Under the pieces are notes generated by a model, which saw nothing but the letters and a program-made list of their open reading frames with translations, was not told the origin of the DNA and did no database searches. From NCBI GenBank assembly GCA_963742715.1, contig CAVUMR010000001.1:1302001-1366000 (forward strand): a stretch of 64,000 nt of DNA. Reading direction: 5' to 3'. How positions within the stretch are numbered: position 1 is the first letter of the stretch; the number at the start of each line of letters is the position of its first letter. Below, in pieces: positions 1-8,162 of this stretch. A program made the position numbers and the translations under genes. Source of the DNA: CAVUMR01 sp963742715 (GTDB lineage: Bacteria > Actinomycetota > Actinomycetes > Mycobacteriales > Micromonosporaceae).

Positions 1-1111
1 TACCGGCCGACACCGACACGAACACACCGGCCGCGGCCGCGTTGAAGAACGCCACCTCGACCGGGTCGAGGTTGGTGGTACGCGCGCCGGAGATCGAGTA
101 GTTGATCACGTCGACGCCGTCCGCGACGGCCTGGTCGATCGCGGCCACCGAGTCGGTCGTACCGCACGAGTTGCCGCCGGCGTAGTCGGTGCTCCAGCAC
201 ACCTTGTAGATGGCGAGCCGGGCGGCCGGTGCCATGCCGGAGGCACTGCCGATGCTCTGCCCGTTGATCGTCACCGGTACGCCGTTGTTGCCGGCGGCAG
301 TGGAGGCGGTGTGCGAGCCGTGGCCGCCCCAGTCGCGCGGCGAGTGGAACTCCTCCGGGATCGCGTTGACGCCGCTGTTGTACCAGCGCGCCCCGATCAC
401 CTTGTTGTTGCAGGTCACGTTACGGGTCGGGTCGGTCTCGGCGCCCTGGTCGCAGGTGCCGTGCCACTTCGAGCCGATCACGTAGGCGTCCGGCCGCGGC
501 TCGGGCAGCGGGCCGAAGCTCGGGTTCTCCGGCCAGAAGCCGGAGTCGACCTCGCCGACGATGACGCCCTCACCGGCGTGCGCGGCCCCGCCGAACCGCT
601 GCTGCCAGACGCCGTTGGCGCCGGTCAGACCGAGGAAGTCGGGAGTGGAGATGGTGTCCGCGTGGACGAGCTGGTTCTTCGTCAGCCGCACCACACCCGG
701 CGTGCGGGCGAGCATCGCGGCGTCGCGGCCGGTCAGCCGGGCGGCGAAACCATTGAAGGTGTACGTGTAGTCATAGACCTTCTTGGCCCGCGGCACCCGC
801 GCCAGTACCGCGTCGTGCCGGTCGGCCAGGTGCCCGCGGTACCGCTGGACGTCCGCGCTGTTCCGGTCGAGCTTCGCGCCGGACCGGGGCTGGGTGGCCC
901 GCATGCCCGCGACGTGCCCGTCGTACGAGCCGACCGGCGCCTCGGCGAGCTGCACGATGTACAGGCCGTCGGTGAATCCACCGGTGGGCGCGGCCGCGCT
1001 GTCCTGCGCGAACGCCTGGTCGGGACCTGCCACGGCGAGCGCGGTGAGCGCCACCGTCGCGAGGGCGACAGCTATCGGACGCCTTCGTCCGATCGGGGAT
1101 GGTAAAGACAC
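1..1111 (-). CDS. Secreted subtilisin-like serine protease (S8), 3' end outside window
   Basis: Translating the minus strand from GTG 1111 gives at least 370 residues with no stop before the window edge. The start has GGAGGT nine bases upstream. Residues 1-36 look like a signal peptide (basic GRRRP, hydrophobic stretch, AFAQD). Residues about 48-150 resemble an inhibitor I9-type propeptide. The protease domain follows, with the Asp motif EVDSGF (D189) and the His motif GGHGSHTAS (H264). The catalytic Ser region lies beyond the window. It probably acts outside the cell as a general or cell-wall-associated protease after propeptide removal. No partner gene is adjacent; the next gene is on the same strand 130 bases upstream. 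The family call is firm, the substrate unknown. Confidence 0.9.
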   Translation of the reverse strand, partial: MSLPSPIGRRRPIAVALATVALTALAVAGPDQAFAQDSAAAPTGGFTDGLYIVQLAEAPVGSYDGHVAGMRATQPRSGAKLDRNSADVQRYRGHLADRHDAVLARVPRAKKVYDYTYTFNGFAARLTGRDAAMLARTPGVVRLTKNQLVHADTISTPDFLGLTGANGVWQQRFGGAAHAGEGVIVGEVDSGFWPENPSFGPLPEPRPDAYVIGSKWHGTCDQGAETDPTRNVTCNNKVIGARWYNSGVNAIPEEFHSPRDWGGHGSHTASTAAGNNGVPVTINGQSIGSASGMAPAARLAIYKVCWSTDYAGGNSCGTTDSVAAIDQAVADGVDVINYSISGARTTNLDPVEVAFFNAAAAGVFVSVSAG

Positions 1112-1241
1112 GGCTTTTGTACCTCCGACATCCAATGCGGCGCGATGCGCACGCTGCGGCGGAGTTTACGTGCGGAGGTACCGTTCGGAGAATGCTCCAG
1201 CGAGGAATCCGCTATTTCCGACTGAACGGACGAGCACTGAC

Positions 1242-2117
1242 CTAACCCGGCAACCACGCGACCTGACCAGCTAAAACGGTATAGCCGACAAACGCTACGA
1301 TATCTATCAACGAATGCGCGATGATCAACGGCCCGGTGCGTCTGGTACGCAGAAAGAATAGCGCGAAGATCACGCCCATTACCGCATTGCCGGCAAAGCC
1401 TCCGAAACCCTGGTAAAGGTGGTAGGAGCCGCGCAGTACGGCGCTCGCGGCGACCGTGGCCGGCACCGCCCAGCCGAGCCGGCGCAGCCGGGTGATCAGG
1501 TAGCCGACCACGACGACCTCTTCGAGTACGGCGTTCTGCAGCGCGGAGAGGATCAGTACCGGCACTCCCCACCAGACGTGCGGCAGCGCCGCCGGCACCA
1601 CCGTCGCGTTGAGCCCGAGCGCTCTCGCGGCGAGGTACAGCCCGAGCCCGGGTACGCCGATCCCGAGTGCGAGCAGCGCGCCCGCGGACAGGTCGAACCG
1701 GGGCCGGCTCCGGTCGACGCCGATCGTGCGCCACACCGACCCGTCGGTACGCCGCAGCAGGTGCATCGCGAGCAGCACCGGTGCCAGCGCGAACGCGATG
1801 CCGAGCAACTGGTACGTCAGGTCGAGCCACGGCCGGCCGGGCGCTTGGGACGGGTTCAGGGTGGCCCGCTGCGCCGACAGCGACTGTGCCGCGGTGAGCT
1901 TCGCGATGAGGCTGACCAGCGCGTACACCGCGGACGCACCGAGCGAGACGGCGAGTACCAGCAGTACCTCGTCGCGCAGCGTCCGCCGGTCAGGCCCCTC
2001 GGCCACGGACTGCGCGGGTGGGACCGGCTCGGTCACGGGATCGGCGTCCACGCCGATCAGCATGCCAGCGCCCCATGCGCTTGAGTTCGATGGCGGTCCC
2101 GCCGGGTCGCTGGTCAC
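1242..2117 (-). CDS. CPBP family intramembrane metalloprotease
   Basis: A 291-residue membrane protein with about seven or eight hydrophobic segments. Its C-terminal half carries the CPBP (CAAX protease/bacteriocin-processing, Abi) signature: an EE pair in AVLEEVVVVGYL, a His in RGSYHLYQGFGG and a late HSLID motif. These are the usual metal-binding and catalytic positions of the family. The usual Arg after the EE motif is replaced (EEVVVVGY), a modest deviation. Members cleave substrates in the membrane, and bacterial roles are mostly undefined. An internal ATG 18 codons in (residue 19) could be the true start. No operon partner is obvious. Confidence 0.85.
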   Translation of the reverse strand: MTSDPAGPPSNSSAWGAGMLIGVDADPVTEPVPPAQSVAEGPDRRTLRDEVLLVLAVSLGASAVYALVSLIAKLTAAQSLSAQRATLNPSQAPGRPWLDLTYQLLGIAFALAPVLLAMHLLRRTDGSVWRTIGVDRSRPRFDLSAGALLALGIGVPGLGLYLAARALGLNATVVPAALPHVWWGVPVLILSALQNAVLEEVVVVGYLITRLRRLGWAVPATVAASAVLRGSYHLYQGFGGFAGNAVMGVIFALFFLRTRRTGPLIIAHSLIDIVAFVGYTVLAGQVAWLPG

Positions 2118-2144
2118 AGCTGCCCGGCTCGACGAGCCGTGCGC

Positions 2145-2549
2145 TTAGGCCCGATCGAGGACGGCATTCGGCGGGAGCAGCAGGAACACCCGGTGGGCCA
2201 GCCGCTCGAGCGAACCACACAGCCCGAAGATCAGCCCGGCCGAGAAGTCGACCACGCGCTGGGCGTCCGGAGCGTCCAGGCCGGTCAGGTCGATGATCAC
2301 CGGAGTGCCGTCGCGGTACCGCTCGGCCACTCCGCGCATGCCGGAGAAGCTGGTCAGCCGGATGCTGGCGATCCGGTACGGCGCGAGCACCGGCAGCAGG
2401 TCCTCGTCGGACCGGACGTCCTGCTCGGGCTCCGGCGCGGGTTCGGCGTCGTCGTCGAGCGGCTGGTCACCGTCCGGGTCCTCGTACTCGGCCCAGTCCT
2501 CGTCGGCGGAGAGCCCCAGCCATGCCCCGGCCCGATGCAGTGCGTCCAT
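2145..2549 (-). CDS. SepF-like cell division protein (paralogue outside the division cluster)
   Basis: A 134-residue protein beginning MDALHRAGAWLGLSADEDW, the amphipathic N-terminal helix typical of SepF. An acidic linker follows, then a SepF domain with the expected segments GTPVIIDLTGLD and VVDFSAGLIFGLCGSLERL. The frame stays open upstream, but ATG 2549 is chosen because SepF proteins start with this helix and GAGAGGGGA precedes it. SepF bridges FtsZ and the membrane. No ftsZ, ylmE or wag31 is nearby, so this is probably one of the extra SepF copies seen in actinobacteria. Its role in division is inferred, not shown. Confidence 0.82.
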   Translation of the reverse strand: MDALHRAGAWLGLSADEDWAEYEDPDGDQPLDDDAEPAPEPEQDVRSDEDLLPVLAPYRIASIRLTSFSGMRGVAERYRDGTPVIIDLTGLDAPDAQRVVDFSAGLIFGLCGSLERLAHRVFLLLPPNAVLDRA

Positions 2550-2709
2550 GGAGAGCGGTCCCCTCTCGCACTGTCGAGCTGCGGCCGGTTGACGCCCCGC
2601 CAGACACTGGTCGGAGCCCTCCCAGTTTCGCAGGCAACAGGCGCGCGGACGGACCGCACCCGAGGCGCCACGCCGAATTTGCCGGGTACGTGACAATCGC
2701 GCCGCGCAA

Positions 2710-4590
2710 TCAGCGCAATAGTGGCCCGATCTTGTCCAGTACGGCCGGATCTTCGATCGTGGACGGCGTGTCCGGGTGCCGCCCCTCGGCGAGCTGGCGC
2801 ATGGTGCCGCGCAGGATCTTGCCGCTGCGGGTCTTCGGCAGGCCCGGTACGACGACCACGTCCCGGAACGCCGCGACCGCGCCGATCTGCTCGCGTACCA
2901 GCGCCACCAGCTCGTCCCGCAGCGTCTGCTCGTCGATGTCGGCGCCGGCCATGAGGACCACCAGACCGCGCGGCACCTGGCCCTTGATCGGATCGGACAC
3001 CCCGATCACCGCGCACTCGGCCACCTGCGGATGCTGCGCGACGACCTCCTCGATCGCGCCGGTGGACAGCCGGTGGCCGGCCACGTTGATCACGTCGTCG
3101 ATCCGGCCCATCACGTACAGGTAGCCGTCCTCGTCGAGATGACCACCGTCGCCGGTGAGGTAGTAGCCGTCGTACCGGGTCAGGTAGGACTCGCGGTAGC
3201 GCTCGTCGTCGTTGTACAGCGTCGGCAGTGTTCCTGGTGGCAGCGGCAGCTTGATCGCGATGGCGCCCTCGTCGCCCGGCGCGGCGTCGTCCCCGTCACC
3301 GACCAGCACGTGTACGTCGTAGCCCGGCACCGGCACGGTCGGCGAACCGGGCTTGACCGGCAGCGGCTCGATGCCCATGCAGTTCGCCGCGACCGGCCAG
3401 CCGGTCTCGGTCTGCCACCAGTGGTCGATGACCGGGATGTCCAGCAGGTCGGCCGCCCAGTGGTACGTGTCCGGGTCCAGCCGCTCGCCGGCGAGGTACA
3501 GGTACTTGAGGCTGCCCAGCTCGTACCGGCCGCGATGCTCCCCCTTCGGGTCCTCCTTCTTGATCGCCCGGAACGCGGTCGGCGCGGTGAACAGCGCCTT
3601 CACGTTGTGCTGGGAGACGACCCGCCAGAACGCACCCGCGTCGGGGGTACCGACCGGCTTCCCCTCGTACAGCACCGAGGTGCAGCCGGCGAGCAGTGGC
3701 GCGTACACGATGTACGAGTGGCCGACCACCCAGCCGACGTCGCTGGCGGCCCAGAACACCTCACCCTGGTGGGTGTCGTACACGTTCGCCATGCTCCAGT
3801 GCAGCGCGACCGCGTGCCCGCCGTTGTCGCGGACCACGCCCTTCGGCTTCCCGGTCGTACCGGACGTGTAGAGGATGTACAGCGGATCGGTGGCGGCCAG
3901 CTCGACGCACGGCGCGAGCGGCGCGTCCCGTACCCAGTCGTAGTAGTCGACGTCCCGTTCCCCGAGGTCAGCCACGCACTGCTCGCGCTGCAGCACCACG
4001 CACAGGTCCGGTGTGTGGGTGGAGCGCTCGAGCGCGGCGTCCAGGATCGGCTTGTACGCGATGGTCCGGCCCGGCTCGAGCCCGCAGGACGCGGACACGA
4101 TCACCGTCGGCTTCGCGTCGTCGATGCGTACCGCCAGCTCGTTCGCGGCGAAGCCGCCGAACACGACCGAGTGGACGGCGCCGATCCGGGCGCAGGCGAG
4201 CATCGTGACGATCGTTTCCGGCACCATCGGCATGTAGATGACGACGCGATCGCCCTTGTCCACACCGCTTCTCCGCAGCGCGCCGGCCACCCGGGACGTC
4301 TCGTACTGGAGTTCCAGATAGGTGTACTCGCGGCAGGTGCCGGCGTAGGCACTGTCGTACACCAGTGCTGTGCTATCGGCACGGCCGTCCTCCACGTGCC
4401 GGTCGACCGCGTTGTAGCAGGTGTTGAGCACGCCGTCCGGGAACCAGCGGTACAACGGAGCCGCGCTGTCGTCCAGTGCTCGCGTCGGCGGCGTGTACCA
4501 GTCGATGCCCTGCGCCGCTTCGAGCCAGAACCCGTCCGGATCCTCAAGGCTTCGGCGGTACGTCTCGCGGTAAGCGCCGGCACTGGACAT
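2710..4590 (-). CDS. prpE: Acetyl/propionyl-CoA synthetase (AMP-forming, PrpE-like)
   Basis: A 626-residue ANL-superfamily adenylating enzyme. ATG 4590 is preceded by GGGAGG at good spacing; an ORF extension upstream has no such site. Visible motifs are the P-loop YTSGTTGKPKG, the adenylate-binding region DHWWQTETGWPVA, and the C-terminal catalytic Lys in KTRSGKILRG. It converts a short-chain acid, CoA and ATP into acyl-CoA, AMP and PPi. The TETGWP context and overall length fit propionyl-CoA synthetases better than Acs, but acetate specificity cannot be excluded. The Lys is the usual acetylation-controlled residue in this family. It stands alone and is divergent from the CHAP gene. Confidence 0.9.
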   Translation of the reverse strand: MSSAGAYRETYRRSLEDPDGFWLEAAQGIDWYTPPTRALDDSAAPLYRWFPDGVLNTCYNAVDRHVEDGRADSTALVYDSAYAGTCREYTYLELQYETSRVAGALRRSGVDKGDRVVIYMPMVPETIVTMLACARIGAVHSVVFGGFAANELAVRIDDAKPTVIVSASCGLEPGRTIAYKPILDAALERSTHTPDLCVVLQREQCVADLGERDVDYYDWVRDAPLAPCVELAATDPLYILYTSGTTGKPKGVVRDNGGHAVALHWSMANVYDTHQGEVFWAASDVGWVVGHSYIVYAPLLAGCTSVLYEGKPVGTPDAGAFWRVVSQHNVKALFTAPTAFRAIKKEDPKGEHRGRYELGSLKYLYLAGERLDPDTYHWAADLLDIPVIDHWWQTETGWPVAANCMGIEPLPVKPGSPTVPVPGYDVHVLVGDGDDAAPGDEGAIAIKLPLPPGTLPTLYNDDERYRESYLTRYDGYYLTGDGGHLDEDGYLYVMGRIDDVINVAGHRLSTGAIEEVVAQHPQVAECAVIGVSDPIKGQVPRGLVVLMAGADIDEQTLRDELVALVREQIGAVAAFRDVVVVPGLPKTRSGKILRGTMRQLAEGRHPDTPSTIEDPAVLDKIGPLLR

Positions 4591-4900
4591 GCTCGCCTCC
4601 CTGCTCGTCACTCTCTCACCGCTCGTCACTCTCACCGTAGGACCGACGGCGCGGGCGCGCAGAGCTCAGCCGCGGACGGCTCGGCTTGCGCTGGTCGATG
4701 CCGCCATCGGTACACAAACGTTCACCGTCTGTGCCCTTATTGTTATGAATTAGTAAGATAGCTTCCGTTCTGTCCGCTTCTGCGCAATATTGCTACACAG
4801 CTGCCGGTACGCGGTTAGCCCTCCGCGGCCCCTCGCGGTCAGGCGACCGGCAGTCCATATCCCCTCCCGACATCCCCCAGCACCGACGAAAGGACCCGCC
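4591..4900. other. Divergent intergenic region between acyl-CoA synthetase and CHAP gene
   Basis: No gene is seen in these 310 bases. They must carry promoters for both flanking genes. A short AT-rich patch at about 4737-4757 (around TTATTGTTATGAATTAG) is the lowest-GC point and a likely promoter or regulator site. I looked for a ydaO (cyclic di-AMP) riboswitch, common upstream of actinobacterial wall hydrolases, and did not see one. Confidence 0.5.
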
Positions 4901-5407
4901 ATGTCGGCACTCACCGCCAGGCTCTCCGCCTGGAGCCGCAGGCTCGGCCTGCTCGCCGTCTCGATCGTTGCCGCGCTGCTGCTCGTACCCACCGGCCCTG
5001 CCGCCGCCACTCCGGGCGTCGACGACTACCCGTACAGCGGTGGTCCGATCGACTCGGTGGACCAGTGGAACTTCTACACCCGCGAGTGCACCAGCTTCGT
5101 GGCCTGGCGGATCAACAACGACCGCGGCATCGCGTTCCACAACTACTACGCCGGCGTCCACTGGGGCAACGCGCTGAACTGGGACGACGCGGCGGGGGCC
5201 GCGGGGATCTCGACGGATGGCAACCCGACCGCCGGCTCGGTGGCCGTGTTCAACCCCGGGGTGGACGGGGTCGGCTCGTACGGGCATGTCGCGTACGTAC
5301 TGCAGGTCGGCGACGGCCAGGTCCTCGTCGAGGACTACAACTGGTCGCCGTACAACTATGGCCAGCGCTGGATGAACAGCGCCGGCGTGAACTTCATCCA
5401 CTTCTGA
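4901..5407 (+). CDS. Secreted CHAP-domain amidase/peptidase
   Basis: A 168-residue protein starting at ATG 4901 with GAAAGGA upstream. Residues 1-37 form a signal peptide (hydrophobic LLAVSIVAALLLVP, then AAATPG). The rest is a CHAP domain: the Cys nucleophile lies in YTRECTSFVAWR, the His in GHVAYVLQV, and an acidic/Asn residue in VEDYNW. CHAP enzymes cleave peptidoglycan peptides or amide bonds. There is no wall-binding repeat, so it is a minimal secreted form. A terminator-like hairpin follows, so it is probably monocistronic. Confidence 0.9.
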   Translation: MSALTARLSAWSRRLGLLAVSIVAALLLVPTGPAAATPGVDDYPYSGGPIDSVDQWNFYTRECTSFVAWRINNDRGIAFHNYYAGVHWGNALNWDDAAGAAGISTDGNPTAGSVAVFNPGVDGVGSYGHVAYVLQVGDGQVLVEDYNWSPYNYGQRWMNSAGVNFIHF

Positions 5408-5441
5408 GCACGTCGGTCGTCTCTCGACCTGCTCTGCACGT

Positions 5442-5473
5442 CCCGCCCCGTTGCTTCCGAGCAGCGGGGCGGG
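5442..5473 (+). terminator. Hairpin after the CHAP gene
   Basis: Arms 5442-5455 and 5460-5473 pair over 14 bases with one G-T mismatch around a TCCG loop. It is GC-rich without a T tract, as is common in actinomycetes. It lies 35 bases past the CHAP stop and before pheA. Confidence 0.65.
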
Positions 5474-5512
5474 CTCGCGCTGGGGGGCCGGCCTGCCCGT
5501 ACTCTCGGTGAC

Positions 5513-6454
5513 ATGCCCGGAGTACCGCCGACCCGTTTCACGTACCTCGGTCCCGAGGGCACCTTCAGTGAAGAGGCGCTCCGCACCGTGCCGGCCGCAC
5601 GCCGGGCCGAACTGGTACCAGCGCACAGCGTGCCGGAGGCCCTGGACAACGTCCGCGCCGGTGACGCCGACGCCGCTCTCGTACCGCTGGAGAACTCGGT
5701 CGGTGGCGGCGTCGCGGTGACCCTGGACGAGCTGGCCAACGGTGAGCCGCTCGTCATCACCCGCGAGATCGTGCTGCCGGTGAACTTCGTGTTCGCGGTG
5801 CGCCGAGGAACAGACCTCGATGGTGTACGCGCGGTCGCGGCCCACCCACAGGCGATCGCCCAGTGCCGGAGCTGGCTGCGCGGCAAGGTCCCGTCCGCCA
5901 CCACGGTGGAGGTGCTGTCCAACGCGACCGCGGCGGTGGCCGTGGCCGCCGGCGAGTACGACGCGGCCATCACCACGCCACTGGCGGTCGAGCGGAACAG
6001 GCTGTCCACGCTCGCCGAACACATCGCGGATCAGGCGGACGCGGTAACCCGGTTCGTACTCGTCGCCCGGCCGGCCGCCCCACCGGCACCGACCGGCCGC
6101 GACGTCACCTCGATCGCGGTGTACATCGCGCACGACCGGGTCGGTGCGCTGCTCCAGGTACTGACCGAGCTGGCGATCCGCGGCGTGAACCTGACCCGGA
6201 TCGAGTCCCGACCGACCGGCGAGCGACTCGGCCGCTACTGCTTCTTCCTCGACTGTGTCGGGCACGTCGCGGACGTACGGGTCGGCGAGGCGCTGGCCGC
6301 GCTACGGCGCATCTGCGCGGACGTACGCTTTCTCGGCTCGTACCCGCGCATCGGTGACGAGGCGCAGGTACCGCCGCCGCCCGGTAGCGCGGACGCCGAC
6401 TTCACCGACGCGGCCGCCTGGCTCGCCCGCCTCCGCGACACCGGTACCGCGTGA
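5513..6454 (+). CDS. pheA: Prephenate dehydratase
   Basis: A 313-residue enzyme for prephenate to phenylpyruvate in phenylalanine synthesis. It shows the N-terminal YLGPEGTFSEEA segment, LVPLENSVGGGV, and the catalytic TRF motif in AVTRFVLV. A C-terminal ACT domain follows (GALLQVLTEL, then LTRIESRPTG with the ESRP Phe-binding motif), so feedback inhibition by phenylalanine is expected. ATG 5513 gives the typical start before FTYLGPEGTF. In many actinomycetes pheA lies close to serS; here serS is about 10 kb downstream with other genes between. Confidence 0.95.
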   Translation: MPGVPPTRFTYLGPEGTFSEEALRTVPAARRAELVPAHSVPEALDNVRAGDADAALVPLENSVGGGVAVTLDELANGEPLVITREIVLPVNFVFAVRRGTDLDGVRAVAAHPQAIAQCRSWLRGKVPSATTVEVLSNATAAVAVAAGEYDAAITTPLAVERNRLSTLAEHIADQADAVTRFVLVARPAAPPAPTGRDVTSIAVYIAHDRVGALLQVLTELAIRGVNLTRIESRPTGERLGRYCFFLDCVGHVADVRVGEALAALRRICADVRFLGSYPRIGDEAQVPPPPGSADADFTDAAAWLARLRDTGTA

Positions 6455-6457
6455 CGG

Positions 6458-6549
6458 CCCCGATCTTGACGGGCGCAGTGACCCGCGATCCCGGCCGCTG
6501 GCCCCCCGATCCTGACGCGCGCGGTGGCACGCGATCACGCCTGGCAAGT
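6458..6549 (+). repeat. Two imperfect 46-bp tandem copies after pheA
   Basis: Copies start at about 6458 and 6504. Both carry CCCGATC-TTGACG (second CCCGATC-CTGACG), then a GCGC..GTG..CGCGATC segment. The block begins at the pheA stop and ends two bases before the three-hairpin element. No coding potential is seen. Confidence 0.6.
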
Positions 6550-6551
6550 CC

Positions 6552-6793
6552 CAAGATCCGCGGTTGGACGCACTGAGCCACAACAGGCCCTGTTTCGTGT
6601 GGCTGGCTGCCCACCTTCCCGGCGTGTCGTGCGGAAGATCCGGACTGTTGGGCAGCCAGCCACGCGAATAGTCGCGAAACGTGTGTCCTGTTGCCCGTAC
6701 CTGCGGATCTTGTGCAAGAAAACCGAGGTAGTGGGCAGTCAGCCACAGGTTTCGAGGCCGTTTGTGGCTCAGTGCGCACAGGTCCGGATCTTG
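6552..6793. repeat. Three-hairpin dispersed repeat, copy A
   Basis: A 242-bp unit between the convergent ends of pheA and the sensor kinase. It starts CAAGATCCG and ends CGGATCTTG; the outer approximately 38 bases form imperfect terminal inverted repeats, both containing CACTGAGCCACAA. Inside are three palindromes, roughly 6572-6613, 6649-6697 and 6731-6778, built on TGGGCAG-CAGCCAC and its complement. They are separated by spacers bearing AAGATCCG (left) and CGGATCTT (right). Copy B at 60259-60501 has the same order, orientation and near-identical length. No ORF is convincing. It could be a MITE-like or REP-like element. Confidence 0.85.
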
Positions 6794-6806
6794 GACACCG
6801 ACACGC

Positions 6807-8159
6807 TCAGGGAGCTTCGACCGTCGGCAGGCGGATCTCGGCGCGAACACCGGGTGCGGCATCGGCGAGTCGGACGGTACCGCCGTGCAGCCGCGCCAAC
6901 TCCCGCGCGATCGCGAGCCCGAGGCCGCTGCCGCCCTCGTCCCGGCCGCGCGCGTCGTCCAGCCGGGTGAACCGGTCGAACACGCGCTCGCGGTCGGCCG
7001 GCGCGATTCCGGGTCCGTCGTCGGTCACCGTCAGCAGTACCCGACCGCTCTCCGGGGCGGCGGCGAGAACCACCGAGCTCGACGCGTACCGGACCGCGTT
7101 GTCGACGAGGTTGGTGACGATCCGGCCGAGCCGGTCCGGATCCCCTTCAGTCCACAGTGGACGGTAACTGGCCGCGGACACGGTGACCGGCACCCGGCCG
7201 TTGGGGTACCGCCCGGCCACCTCGGTGAGCAGCGCGGTCACGTCGACCGGCTCGCGGCGACCGGCCGGGAGCCCGGCATCGTCGGCCCGCGCCAGCAGCA
7301 GCAGGTCGTCGACCAGTCGACTCAACCGCGCCACGTCCAGCAGCAGGTCGTCCACCGGCGCCGGCTCGTGGATCCGGGACGAGACCTCCAACTGGGTACG
7401 CATGCTGGTCAGCGGGCTGCGCAACTCGTGCGCGGCATCCGCGACGAAGGCCCGTTGCCGCTGCCGCGCAGCCTCGAGCCGGTCGAGCATCCCGTTCAGC
7501 GTGACCGCCAACCGGTAGATCTCGTCCCGGGCCGACGGCACCGGCAACTGCCCGGGACCGGTGATCTCCTCGGCGCCGCGGCGCAACGCCTCCACCGGGC
7601 GCAGCGTCGCGCCCACCACCCGCCACGCGACTCCGACCAGCACGAGCACCAGCAGCGGGTACGCCACCAGCAGGATGTTGCGCAGCACCCGCACCGCGTC
7701 GGTCAGGTCCTGCGCCGGCACCGCGACCAGCACGGTCTGTGGATCGTCGGGCGTCCCGGCCGGCACGGCCACCACCCGCAGCGGGCCGTCCACGCTGGCC
7801 CGGTCCCCCGACACGTACAGCCGATCGCCGGCCCTGGCCCGGCGCAGCTCGGCCGGCCGGAGCACCGCTACCAGCCGATCCGCGCCGGCCGACGCCTGCC
7901 GGATACCGCCGTTCTCGTCCACCACCTGCACGACCTCGGCGCCCGGCGCGACCGGGATCGGGTCGGGCAACCGGCCGGTGTCGATCAGCGTCGCCACCTC
8001 ACGCGCCGTCCTGACCGCGCTTTCATCCAGACTTCTTTGCAGGGTGTACCGGAGGGTGAGCACCATCAGCAGTCCACCGAGCGCGAGTCCGGCGGCCAGT
8101 CCGGCGGTACCGATCAGGATCAGCCGTGACCGCAGCGACAACCCCCGCCACCAGCGCAC
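6807..8159 (-). CDS. Sensor histidine kinase (OmpR-system partner)
   Basis: A 450-residue membrane kinase. TM1 is at about 12-36, followed by an extracytoplasmic region of about 120 residues and TM2 at about 162-182. A HAMP-like segment, a HisKA box with AHELRSPL (phospho-acceptor H244) and a HATPase domain follow (N box VDNAVRYA, G1 DDGPGIAP, G2 GGSGLGLAI). The start is GTG 8159. It lies three bases after the response regulator stop, so the two form one operon. Its signal is unknown. The divergent LolA/ABC operon is a natural but unproven target. Confidence 0.93.
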   Translation of the reverse strand: MRWWRGLSLRSRLILIGTAGLAAGLALGGLLMVLTLRYTLQRSLDESAVRTAREVATLIDTGRLPDPIPVAPGAEVVQVVDENGGIRQASAGADRLVAVLRPAELRRARAGDRLYVSGDRASVDGPLRVVAVPAGTPDDPQTVLVAVPAQDLTDAVRVLRNILLVAYPLLVLVLVGVAWRVVGATLRPVEALRRGAEEITGPGQLPVPSARDEIYRLAVTLNGMLDRLEAARQRQRAFVADAAHELRSPLTSMRTQLEVSSRIHEPAPVDDLLLDVARLSRLVDDLLLLARADDAGLPAGRREPVDVTALLTEVAGRYPNGRVPVTVSAASYRPLWTEGDPDRLGRIVTNLVDNAVRYASSSVVLAAAPESGRVLLTVTDDGPGIAPADRERVFDRFTRLDDARGRDEGGSGLGLAIARELARLHGGTVRLADAAPGVRAEIRLPTVEAP

Positions 8160-8162
8160 GCG

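Noticed and set aside
2776..4761. Long plus-strand frame opposite the acyl-CoA synthetase
   Set aside because: It mirrors a well-supported gene with all catalytic motifs; its translation is His/Arg/Val-rich and matches no family.
4636..4900. ydaO (cyclic di-AMP) riboswitch upstream of the CHAP gene
   Set aside because: Expected for actinobacterial wall hydrolases, but the conserved motif blocks were not found.
4793..6265. 490-codon minus-strand frame opposite the CHAP gene and pheA
   Set aside because: It crosses two confirmed genes and a terminator and reads as low-complexity Arg/Gly sequence typical of antisense GC-rich DNA.
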